A DNA stretch of 64,000 bases from Sorghum bicolor (lineage: Eukaryota > Streptophyta > Magnoliopsida > Poales > Poaceae): assembly GCF_000003195.3 (NCBI RefSeq), contig NC_012879.2, positions 36,325,596 through 36,389,595 of the forward strand, written 5' to 3'. A model generated the notes under the pieces. It saw nothing but the letters and a program-made list of their open reading frames with translations. It was not told the origin of the DNA and made no database searches. This document shows positions 22,207-32,203 of this stretch, one piece after another (positions within the stretch are counted from its first letter, which is position 1; each line of letters opens with the position of its first letter). The position numbers and the translations under genes are program-made.

Positions 22207-25200
22207 ATGAGTAGAAGACATCTTCTAGGAAATTTTGTTGACAATCCCGAAGCATTATTCAGAAAAACAAGAGCCAAGCTCAAGAAGAGATCATCAACAC
22301 TTCAGCAAGAAGCTTCATCCAATCAAGAAGATCACCGGAACTTGTCTTCAGAGTTCGAAGCCATGGCGAACAAATCGACCGTGAGTTCCTAGCTCCCACT
22401 ACGGACAACATCCGCACTGGACCTGCTGCAGAGATCGATGGCAACATTGAGCTCAAGCCTGGACTTATCAACATGGTGCAATCCAACCAGTTCTATGGGA
22501 AGGCACACGAAGATGCTATGCTCATCTTCAACACTTCCTGGAGATTTGCAACACATTCACCATATCAGGAGTCCCCAGAGATGCTATACTACTTTGCCTC
22601 TTCCCATTCTCACAGTTAGGGATAGCGAAGCAGTGGTTCTACGCTACAAAGGAGAGGAATACTACGTGGGCACTCTGCTCCACAAACGTTTTGGCTAAGT
22701 TCTTTCCCATGGGCAAGACCAATGCTCTCCATGGGAAGATTACAAGTTTTTAGCAACAACATGATGAATCTGTTCCAGAAGCATGGGAACACTTCCAAGA
22801 CTACATCCTAGAATGTCCCCATCATGGAATGGAGAGTTGGCTACTAATGCAGACGTTTTATCATGGGCCCGGCAACAGTGCCCGAGAGACCATGGATGTT
22901 GCAGCTGGAGGAGCATTCCTATCACTTACCATATCACAAGCCACAGCTCTTGTGGAGAAGATGGCATCCAACCAAAGCTGGAATGAAGAGAGGACCTAGA
23001 CACGCAAGAAAGGTGGAGGTATGCATCAGCTCAAGGAGGTAGACATGCTGTCTGCAAAGCTAGACCTGCTCATGAAGAAGCTCGATGATAGGGCTGGAGA
23101 TAAGAAAAAAGTTATGCACATCTATGACCCTCACATGACTTGTGAGTAGTGTGGAGATACTGGACACTCAGGCAATCACTGCCCTGAGATACTTAAGGAT
23201 GTGAACTACATCAACAATAACAACAACTACTACTACAACCGTCCTCAACAAAATCAAGGTTGGAATCAACAGAGGCCTAACTACTCAGGTAATTATCAAG
23301 GTAACAATTCTTACAACAATAATAATAATTTTCCACCTCTGAGAGAGTTACTATCCAATCATGGAAAGCTAATGGATAACCTATCTAAGGAATTGGCATC
23401 TAATGATAAAATGCTAGAAAATATAAATAACAGAATGGATAATTTCTCTACTGCCATCAAGAATCAAATTAGCTTTAATAATGTCGGTGTTTTTCCCCCA
23501 GGGGGTCACACCAACGAGTAAATTTGTATGCGTGCTCCCATTCGCGGATGGTGATGCAAGAAGACACAGAGATTTATCCTGGTTCGGGCAAGAGAAGGCC
23601 CTACGTCCAGCGGGGGGAGAGAGTTTGTATTATCTTGCACCTAAGTGCTTGTACAGGGGCGAATACAAGCGTGGAATGAAGTGTGGAGCTCTACTATGTA
23701 TGAGCGTGGTCTTGTGTCGTGATCCCCGTTCTATTCCTGAGTCTCTCCTTTTATAGCTCCAAGGAGAGACCCAGGGTACATGCGTAGATGTTAGAGTAGG
23801 GGTCGATAGCCGCATGGAGCGCTGACCTACTCGGGGCTTCCGTACGGCATGGCCTCGAGCCGTCCCATCTTGATAGCCCGGTGATGATTACGCGTGCTCC
23901 TGCGTTCTGCCCTGCCCGCCGCCTCGCGCTGGTTCTGAAGTCGCATGCTTGTACGGTATGGCGGCGGATCCGGCGGGGTAGTTGTGGTGTTGTCAGTCGA
24001 CGCCCAACTTGTCCCTAGGAAGGGACCCTGTTCGGTCGAGGGTCGGACGCCGTGTAATATGCTGATATGTGGAGCGCTGACCTTGGGTGTCTCGAGGGGG
24101 TCCCGATTAGACGTTCCATCCTTGTTTCCTGCGTCCTGACACGCCCTGAGTCGTTCGGTGGCAAGGCTACAAAAAGAACGATGGGACAGAAGCCTGTTCC
24201 CTATCACGCCTTCTGTGACCCGTGTGTTAGGTGGGGAAGCGTCAGGTGCATTAAACGCCCTGGCTCTCGTGCGCGTGTCAGGCGGCGGACAGTGTCCTTG
24301 CGCTCGACGCCTCTCGGTTCGCTCGAGCCCGCTTCCGTATTCGACGGCAGCTGTCGCTCGACCCCTGACCGATTCGCTCGACGCTATTTCCGTCTTCGAG
24401 GTTGCGGACGTCGAAGGCTGTGTATACGCATGGCCGTCGATGGCCGCGCGTGCGTACGGATGGCCTGGTTATACGCATTGGTGAGGGTACCCCTTTTTGA
24501 TACCCTCGACAAATAACATGATTGAATCTCAGTTAAATCAAATAGTTGCTATTGTTCCTGCTACTAACCCCGGTATACCATCACAACCCGAAGGATTAGA
24601 ATCTGCAAATCTTGTAGACATGTTTGATGCAGGTAACTTTTGGAGTAACCCCGTCACTGAAGTTACTAATGACCTTCTGCCGGTCAAGAGAGGCGATCCA
24701 GGACTTCCTGTCATCTCGACCTCCATCGGCATGGTGGACTTCCCAGAAGCACTCTGCGACTTTGGCTCCAGCGTCAACATTATGCCCAGGGTACTATATG
24801 AAAAATTCTTTACATATCCTTTATCAGAAACAACCATGTGTTTGCAGTTTGTAGATCAAACGATAAGTTTTCCAAAAGGAATATTGAAGAACCTTTGTGT
24901 CCGAGTTGGTACCTTGTACGCCCCAGCAGACTTCGTGGCGATAGAGACCGGTAATGATGAGAGGGAACCCATCATCTTAGGGAGGCTATTCTTGAACACA
25001 TCGGGAGCTATCATCTATGCTAGTGCTGCCAAGATCAGTTTCTACATCAAAGGGAGGAAGGAGACGTTTTCCTTCAAGAACAAGACTACACACATCCCGG
25101 AGCAGATCCCGACATGAACCAAGGAAGAGGACCAAAAGGAGGATCAGGAACAAGCAAGTGTGGACCAAGTCAGCTAAGATGGTCACTGCAGTTCATGAAG

Positions 25201-25820
25201 GTCAAGATCATCGACTTAAGTCACCGTTTCTAACAAAGAAGGACAACCTAGGAATGCTAAGCATCTATTGCTCCATAAATGGGTACAACTTCTACAAGAC
25301 GACTTGTGACACAGGATCGGGCGTCAACCTAATGGCCGCAGTCACCTATCGGCTCTTGTTCGGAACCATGCCCCTAAAACTAACATACATTCAGCTCCAG
25401 ATGACAGATCAGACATTTTGAGAGGCTAAAGGTATAGTAACTGATGTCCCTGTCAAAATAGACGATCATTTTGTCTACACAGACTTTCAGGTTATTAACA
25501 TGGGAGAAGACGAATATGATCCACCCATCATCCTTGGAAGACCGTTCCTCAGCACCGTTAAATCAATCATCTACATTGGAACCGAAGAAGTCCATATGCA
25601 CTTCCCCACAGAGAAGGTACCCCGCTATTTTTCTGACCCTAACTATATCGTTGAAGACTCTAAGCAGGTCAGGACAAGAAGAAAACGACGCAACCGCAAC
25701 CAGAGGAGGAAGATCATCAAGAACAGATGGGTAGACTATGAAGGAGAAGTGGTAAGGTCAGAAGACATACAGTTTAAACAGAATTATCCAGAGCAGACCG
25801 TAGCACCGAGTCAGGTGTGA
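22207..25820 (+). pseudogene. Athila unit 1 gag and twin protease-like region, degraded
   Basis: The sequence is colinear with the better preserved copy at 39691-42144 but carries frameshifts and stops, for example after ANKSTVSS at 22392 and TAG codons at about 22997 and 23147. It is interrupted by the solo LTR at 23482-24511. After that insertion the first protease-like domain reads LCDFGSSVNIMPRVLYEKF and IILGRLFLNTSG (24530-25090). The second reads TTCDTGSGVNLMAAVTYRL (25280-25420) and, after a TGA at 25419-25421, IILGRPFLSTVKSIIYI (25500-25820). The nucleocapsid-like Asn/Tyr-rich stretch with NYSGNYQGNNSYN lies at 23200-23330. No reverse transcriptase follows. Gag packages element RNA and the protease matures it; this copy cannot make either intact. 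Confidence 0.85.
23482..24511 (-). mobile_element. Tat-type solo LTR, 1030 bp, TSD AATAA
   Basis: It starts TGTCGGTGTTTTTCCCCC and ends TACCCTCGACA, flanked by AATAA at 23477-23481 and 24512-24516. The empty site is seen in unit 2 (CTTTAATAAAATGATTG). The minus orientation is inferred from the TATA motif CTATAAAAGG on the minus strand at about 23750 and from its similarity in layout to the LTR of element C (GGTGAYGCAAGA, TTATCCWGGTTCGG, CCTACGTCC), which is itself minus-oriented. No internal region remains. Confidence 0.88.
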
Positions 25821-27005
25821 AAAAAGAAGATAAGTATACATGAAGAGGAGGCACTGTCGGAAGCACCGACTATGCCACCCAACGAATCCCAAGACAACTA
25901 GGACAGAGAGTCCCGTTCGGAGGACTTAAAAACACCGAACGCCTTGCCAAGAGGTAAACTTTGTAGTTATCCTTTTCCTTTCAACTATTTTAAATAGTTT
26001 GCTTAGCTAATCATGTTCATACTATCCTAAAAAGAAAATAAAAATGTTAAAAAACAGTAAGCCCCATGTGAGTATACGAGTGGCATAAAACCCATAAGTA
26101 CATTCACTGTGGTGGCATAAAAATAAAATAAATATTTTTTCTGCTCTATAAAACAAAAATATAAAAATAGAGAGTTACATTTATTAAGGAGGCTCAACAT
26201 GATGAAGGCTAGATATTTATGTTAACACTTAATCAGTTCCACAAAGCTTTGTTGTCTATTTGAGCTCCACAGAATTTAAGAATCAAGAAGACTAGCAGAC
26301 GGAGGACATTTTAATCGCTGTCAGGATACTGCCGACTTTCAAATACACCTCTACCATCTGCTAGCTACATCAAGAGAAATTACGTCAAAATTCAGCTTGG
26401 GGGAGAGCACCCCTATTTATCCCGCTAAGTATTTCTATCTATCTTTATACTTATACTATATTAAAATACATAACTATGGGAAACCAAATAAAGATTTTAT
26501 GCATATATATATATCTCTTTTGCTTAGTGTGTTTAATAAATAAATAAAGTGGCTATGCTAAACTAAATCTTAATAATAAAACTCTAGCATGGATATGATG
26601 AATAGTTGCTCTACTTAATTTTTCAAATTTGAGTTTTCTCTCTAGTTTAGACATAACTGTTATAATTTAAAGCTTGCTCTAAACCTAAACTTGTGGGAAG
26701 AAAACTTGATCTGAAGTCTAAGTTGTTAACGAATATGATATGGGAAGGTTGAGCTGCTATTTATCTGTTCCTAGAGATGCTAGAATTCTAGAGAATTTTA
26801 TCTTTGAAAATCTTTAAAATATTGCATGATGAGTTCCTGTATGATGAGAGTTTAAATTCCTACCACAGCCATATATACAAGCTTGCTAGACTTTGAGCCA
26901 CACATTTACTTTTTACTACTTATGAGCATTGAGTGTGGTCAAGCTGTGTAGACCCTTAGGAGCTTGTCATGTGGTTAAATCAAGATTCACTTGCACGTTC
27001 ACTCA
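25821..27005 (+). other. Athila unit 1, non-coding region after the protease domains
   Basis: This holds no convincing ORF. It is AT-rich from 25960 onward and matches the region 42245-43155 of unit 2, except for about 0.4 kb (25955-26240) absent from unit 2. It is interrupted by element C at 27011 and resumes at 36870. Confidence 0.75.
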
Positions 27006-27010
27006 CACAT

Positions 27011-27470
27011 TGTCGACGAAAGCTGGTCGGCAGTCTACCTTGGGGTATACCCACGGTAGTAGTTTATCGGTAGACGGTGCGCAAACTACGAACTCGATGG
27101 TGACGCAAGACACGGACAAGCTTTTTATCCAGGTTCGGCCGCCGAGTTGGCGTAATACCTACGTCCTGCGTCTGGTTGTATTGATTTGTGCTGAGAGAAT
27201 ATGATGTCCTAGGGGGGTCCCTTGCCCCTCCTTATATAGTCTGGAGGGCAGGGTTACAGATCTAGAAACTAATCCTAGTCGGTTACAATTGCCATAGATA
27301 ATTCGATATCAATTCCTATTCTAACCGACTAGAATCCTGCTTGATCTCCACGTCTTGTTTCCTTGCGCGAAACTCCGAGCTGTCGGATCAAGCCTTGAAC
27401 TCGTCTCGTAGTGAGCCAAGCTTCCTGGCTGAAGTCTAGCCGTAAGGGTATAGGGGTTTATACCCCCACA
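27011..27470 (-). repeat. Element C 3' LTR
   Basis: It is 460 bp, TGTCGACGAAAGC to TATACCCCCACA. On the element's own (minus) strand a TATA-like ACTATATAAGGAGG lies at about 27231-27244, so the promoter reads toward pol in the 5' copy. It differs from the 36405-36864 copy at one position (27369: G here, A there). Confidence 0.95.
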
Positions 27471-28044
27471 GCTAGTCCCCGAGCACCATGTATTGTGATG
27501 CAACACGCCGTCTTGAGCTTCTTCGATCAGCGAGGCTTGTCGTCTTCAACAAGCGGGAAAATCGCCCAAACAGTTGCAACGGTTCCTTGACCAACTCGAA
27601 AGACAGTTGATCAACATTGACATCGAAAAAGCAGGTTGTTCGAAGAATTGCATGGTGCTCTAAAAAAAATTTCTTTCCTGGTGAAGTGTGCCCACTTTGC
27701 CTTTTTGAAAGGTAGAAGCATCAAAAAAGCAAGCAAATTCACCGCTAGGTGAAGTGTGCCCACTTAGTCCCCGAGCCTGGTAGTAGGTGGCGTAGGCACA
27801 TGGTGCCAGGGTCAAAAGAAAATTCCCCAAAGTAGTTTTGAGACTGAGATGCATCGCTAGATGCATCGTACCGATGTAGTCCCCGAGCTTGCTGGAAGGC
27901 GAAGCATGAGCCTTGTAGCAAGGTCTAAAAAATTGAATTTACCAGTCCCCGAGCATGTCATGCTCGTCTGCAATTGAAAAGACCAATCGACCAGTCCCCA
28001 AGCACTTAGTGTGCTTCTTGGAATTATATGTTGCTATACTGTAC
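27471..28044 (-). other. Element C 3' untranslated region with purine-rich tract
   Basis: No ORF is supported. On the minus strand the bases next to the 3' LTR read GTGCTCGGGGACTAGC, a weak polypurine tract. Degenerate single copies of the CCAGTCCCCGAGC motif occur at about 27765, 27880, 27943 and 27980, the eroded edge of the array that follows. Confidence 0.6.
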
Positions 28045-28368
28045 GACCAGTCCCCGAGCATCGAGTGCTCAGTGGTCGGTGCATGCTTTAAAGCTTTGAG
28101 CTGATAGACTGAGCGACCAGTCCCCGAGCGTCAAGTGCTCGGTGGTCGGTGCAGTCCTTGAAGTTCTGAGTTGATAGACTGGGCAACCAGTCCCCGAGCG
28201 TCGAGTGCTCGGTGGTCGGTGCAGTCCTTGAAGTTCCGAGCTGATAGACTGGGCGACCAGTCCCCGAGCGTCGAGTGCTCAGTGGTCGGTGCAGTCCTTG
28301 AAGTTCCGAGCTGATAGACTGGGCGACCAGTCCCCGAGCGTCGAGTGCTCGGTGGTCGGTGCAGTCCC
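28045..28368. repeat. 70-bp tandem array in element C, about 4.6 units
   Basis: Units start at 28045, 28115, 28185, 28255 and 28325, each beginning GACCAGTCCCCGAGC (AACC in the third), and carry GTGCTCGGTGGTCGGTGCAG. The first unit is the most diverged; the inner ones differ at one to three positions. Tandem arrays next to the 3' LTR are common in Tat-lineage elements. The last unit is cut after about 44 bp. Confidence 0.92.
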
Positions 28369-28657
28369 CGGATTGTTGACTCACTGGCGTATGTGTCTTC
28401 TTACTTTTGAAAAGATCTTTCCAATTAAAGTTGACGTGACGGGGTCTCCTGACGATATGTCAGACGGATGCATGAAAAGTTGCACCTGGCAACTGTACAA
28501 CCGCTCTTTGCATGGTTTGAGAAAAGGAAACCATCAATTGGTACGAAAACTCCACCGCATTAATTGTCTATAATCATTGTAAACCGAAACGCCGCGTCCG
28601 CCGCATGGCCTGCCCACTTCCCGAGAATACAGGAAGTGGGAGAGGTGGGGTCGCAGG

Positions 28658-28666
28658 TTTATAAGG
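28658..28666 (+). promoter_or_regulatory. TATA box of the antisense gene in element C
   Basis: TTTATAAGG on the plus strand lies 120 bp before the ATG at 28778, in a GC-rich context (GGGGTCGCAGG upstream). It is well placed for an internal promoter that drives the antisense gene independently of the LTR. This is inferred from position only. Confidence 0.55.
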
Positions 28667-28777
28667 GCCTAATAGGTCTGCCTGTACTGCTTCGCCTGCC
28701 ATTGCCTTCAAACCTTCCGCTCTCATCTTCTCCAATCTCCTGCATCTTCCTAACTCCAGCCCACATTCGCACCTCTA

Positions 28778-31700
28778 ATGGCGAAGAGCGACTCCAGGAA
28801 GAGGGCCGAACTGATGGCCAAGGAGTGGAAGAAGTCTCGCAGTACCACAAAATCTCTTGGTGACCTCGTCGATATGGGGCTTCTGCACGGCGCAGAGCTC
28901 GGCGGCTGGAGGGCACCGGAGGGGGAGAGCTACCCCGACCCTCGCGCCGGTGAGATCGTCGTTTTTGAAGATTTCGTTAAGAGAGGCTTTGGTGTTCCTG
29001 TTCATCCTTTTCTTCAAGGTCTTCTTTTGTACTATGAGATCGGGATTTGCAATCTGCACCCGAACTCAATTCTCCTTATTTCCACCTTCATCCACCTGTG
29101 CGAGGCCTATGTTGGCATAGAGCCGCACTTCGATCTTTTCCGGTATCTTTTCTGCTTGAGGAAGAAGGGAGCAGTTGGAGGCTCCAAGGTTGCAGGTGGA
29201 GTATACCTCAACCTTCGTGATGGGATGAAGAATCGCTACCTGCACTGCCCATGGAACACTTCCTTGACCGAATGGTACAGGAAGTGGTTCTACATCAGGG
29301 AGGAACCGGGCAGCTCCACGTTCTGCGACGTGGGATACGTTCCCGAGAAGAGGGCGAGCTGGACCGACCGTCCGGAGTTCGATGGTCCAGTGGCGGATCT
29401 CATGAAGCTGATCGACTGGTCGCGCCTAGACGGGCTTGGCGTGGTCGGCAACTTCATTTGCCGCCGGGTGATGCCCTGCCAGAAGAGGGTGCACTCGGCG
29501 TACGAGTATGCCGGAAGCGCAGACCCGACCAGGATGCGGTCGGAGATCTTGGAGAAAGCGGAGGTACAACAGCTGTTGAACGAGCTGTTTAACTTCGCGG
29601 ATGGGGGCTTCATCCGTGGCAGTGACCGGGTGCAAGCCTTCAAGTTAGGACGACCAGCACCAAAGGTATGTAGCAGATTCTGTTTGATCATTCGTATATC
29701 GTCTGCAGTTAACTCATCTCTGTTGCTTTTGCAGGTCGGTGATGTCGACCGGTGCGCAGTGTATGTATCACTGGCACCGGGGATGGAAGATCCTGTGGGA
29801 GAGGTCCCGCCAGAGGAGGACGCTGCTCGGTGTACTCATTACACCAGCAGTGAGGAAGACCGAGCCCGCCCCGTCCCGACCTCCGAGGAGAGGGTAGCGG
29901 GGAAAAGGCCATTGCCGGTAGATCCTTTGCCGACACCGGAGCTGCCGGCAGATCTACCGGCGGAGAGCAGCCAAGCGCCGAAGCTTCGTCGGCTCGTGCG
30001 GATCGTCGACGACGACGACGACGAGGAGGCTGCGCCGTCGTTGGTCCGACGGCCTCGGAGCCGCCCAGACACTGCGCCGGTCGCCACTGATCGAGTGGCC
30101 AGCGGCGCCGCTGCCCCGCAAGTTGTCGAGACGGGGGCACAGGTGCCGACCGGCCGGGCGAGGAGGAGGTTCACTGCGACCCACCGTCGGTCAGACCTGT
30201 AAGTGTTCGACTTACGTATTTTGGACTCCTTTTTTTTTAACTTTTGTTCCCGTAGTGCGGCATCGGATGTCGACCCTGGTCAAACTGCCAGCCAGGGAAC
30301 GGGCGAGCCTGCCCGCGGTTCTGGGGATGCGGCCCCCCAGACCACAGAGCAGCCAACAGCTGCAGTCGCGCCTGGGAGCACCGAGGGGCTCCCGAGCGCG
30401 GCGCCGACTACAACAAGCAGCCCGACCAGGGCTGGAGAGGCTCCCCCAACTGACTCCTCGGAGAAGGGAAGTTCTCCGACCGCTCCTCCTGCCGGGGGGA
30501 GTGAAGTCCCCCCGCCGCCCCGAGCAGGAGCCTCTTCGGCTGCGGGCTCCCCAGGTCTGGTCCAAGGGCCAGTAATGCCTGGGACCACCACCGGGGGTGA
30601 CGCAGCACAGGAGGAGGAAACCCGGGCGGCCTCCGATGACGAGGTGGAGGAGATCGAGGGTCGTCCCCGTGATGGCCGCCAACACGTGTATGTGTGGCGC
30701 CAACGCGGGGATCACTTTATCGGTCATGAGGAGCTCGCCGAGACCGAAGAGGCCGCCAGGGTGGAGCGCGCGGCCAAGCGCCTTGTCGATGAAGTCAAGG
30801 TAAGCGGTTTTTTGTACTGCTGCGAATTCTTTTGCCTTGTCTTGCTTGATCGTTATATGCTTGCTTTGTAGGACGTAATGAAAACGGCGAAGTACCGGAA
30901 ACGGTGCTTTGACCAGATAGAAGGCGTCATGGCCGAGAACAAGGCCCTTGCCGCGGAGGTAGACCGGTTGCGGGCGGAGGTCGGGGAGAAGGTGGTCGAG
31001 ATGAGTGCCGTGAAGGAGCGTCGTCTCGACCTCGCTCGTCGTCTGGCCGACTAGTACCGGCTGCAGGAAGGTTAGTCACACGCTCCGAGCAGTTTCGCAT
31101 ACTTGTATAGTTTGCAATGCTGACCAGTTTAGGATTCATGCAGACTTGGAGGAGGAGGTGGCGAGCCTCCAACAAGAGAAGGAGCAGCTCAGCCAACAGC
31201 TCGCCGGTGCGCAGGAGTCCGGGCGGCGAGCAGAAGAGGAATTGGGTCGAAAAGACCGGGAGTTAGCTGGTAATGGGTGCCGCCTTGTTGGTTGCTGCCT
31301 GCCCCTTTGCTTGTCTGGTATGCCGAAAGTAACGTTTCGTTTCATTTGCAGTGCTCAAGGTGAACACCAAAAAGCACCTGGATGACCTGATCAAGGACCG
31401 GGACTCCTGGAAGGCCAACTGTTGCAGGATCTGGAAAGGAGTGTCCCCGGTCCTAGATCTAATCAGTCCCGAGCTCCCGGAGAGCCAGCCCCGCGCGCCG
31501 CAGTTGACCCCGGTCGAGAAGGCGCAACGGGCGTGGGACTGGCTCCAGCAGTTTGTGAAGGACGCCGGGGAGTTTGCCGGCGCGCACGTCCTCAGCATGG
31601 TGCGCGCCCACTACCCCCTGGTCGACTTGAGCAGGCTGGAGAAGGGGTACCCGAAGGAAGTCGGCCCACAGGAAGCGGACGAACTTCGGGGTAATCTGCT

Positions 31701-31926
31701 GGACTTGTCGTCGACGGTGATCGGCGACATCAATCTGTGCGGAACGGCCACTCCTCCAGACCAGCCGAGCTCAGATAGGTCGGCCAGGGAGTTGTCGGGC
31801 GCGTCCGTTGCGGGAGATGGGCGGTCGACGCCTGCGGTCTCGACCAGCCAGGCGCCGGTGGCCCCAACCCCTTCGTCCGGGCAGCAGGGCCAGGCGGGTG
31901 ATCAGCCCGAGCAGCTAGGCCAATAA
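28778..31926 (+). CDS. Antisense multi-exon gene of element C, PF04195-like protein with coiled-coil tail
   Basis: Six exons are proposed from GT-AG sites that keep one frame: 28778-29665, 29735-30198, 30256-30799, 30872-31070, 31144-31269, 31352-31926. The N-terminal ~130 residues (GEIVVFEDFVKRGFGVPVHP, LHPNSILLISTFIHLCEAYV, FDLFRYLFCLRKK) match what I know of the grass 'putative gypsy type transposon' family PF04195. The middle is Pro/Ala/Ser-rich with an acidic run (VDDDDDEEA). Exons 4-6 form a charged coiled coil (AENKALAAEVDRLRAEVGEK, then EEEVASLQQEKEQLSQQLAG). An in-frame TAG at 31052-31054 in exon 4 would truncate the protein before most of the coiled coil. The gene runs opposite to pol and ends 277 bp from it. 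Its function is unknown; the introns and private TATA box suggest a captured host-like gene. Intron 2 is unusually short (57 bp). Confidence 0.75.
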
Positions 31927-32003
31927 AGTAGTCTGTAGGAATAGACTAGTGTTTGCCCGTCAGGGTATTTATTGTAAACTTTGTATGTAAAGTTTGTAAT
32001 AAA
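31922..32003 (+). terminator. Polyadenylation signals of the antisense gene in element C
   Basis: AATAAA occurs at 31922-31927, overlapping the stop codon, and again at 31998-32003 in a T/G-rich stretch (GTAATAAAGTTTGC). The second is the likelier signal. The region 31927-32203 between the two convergent genes is otherwise non-coding. Confidence 0.5.
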
Positions 32004-32203
32004 GTTTGCTTTTTGTCATGACTATTGTTTTGAGCGCTGTAAGAATATCTGAGTGACATGTCACCGCATTTGTCTTGGTTGTCGCTAAGAGCATCCGTTG
32101 CAGGAGTTTTGCCAAGTGCTGTGTGTGACAAGGTATGGGCCAAAAATAGAGAATTTCATTATCAAAAATTATAAGATACTTACAAAAGAAAGTCATTAAA
32201 ACT

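Noticed and set aside
28045..28368. Regular 70-bp repeats considered as a CRISPR-like array
   Set aside because: There are no unique spacers, the whole unit repeats, and the setting is a plant retrotransposon.
30123..30727. Frames on both strands of the antisense gene of element C, such as 150- and 171-codon ORFs
   Set aside because: Shadows of the GC-rich, Pro-rich exons; only the frame linking the proposed exons keeps domain and coiled-coil character.
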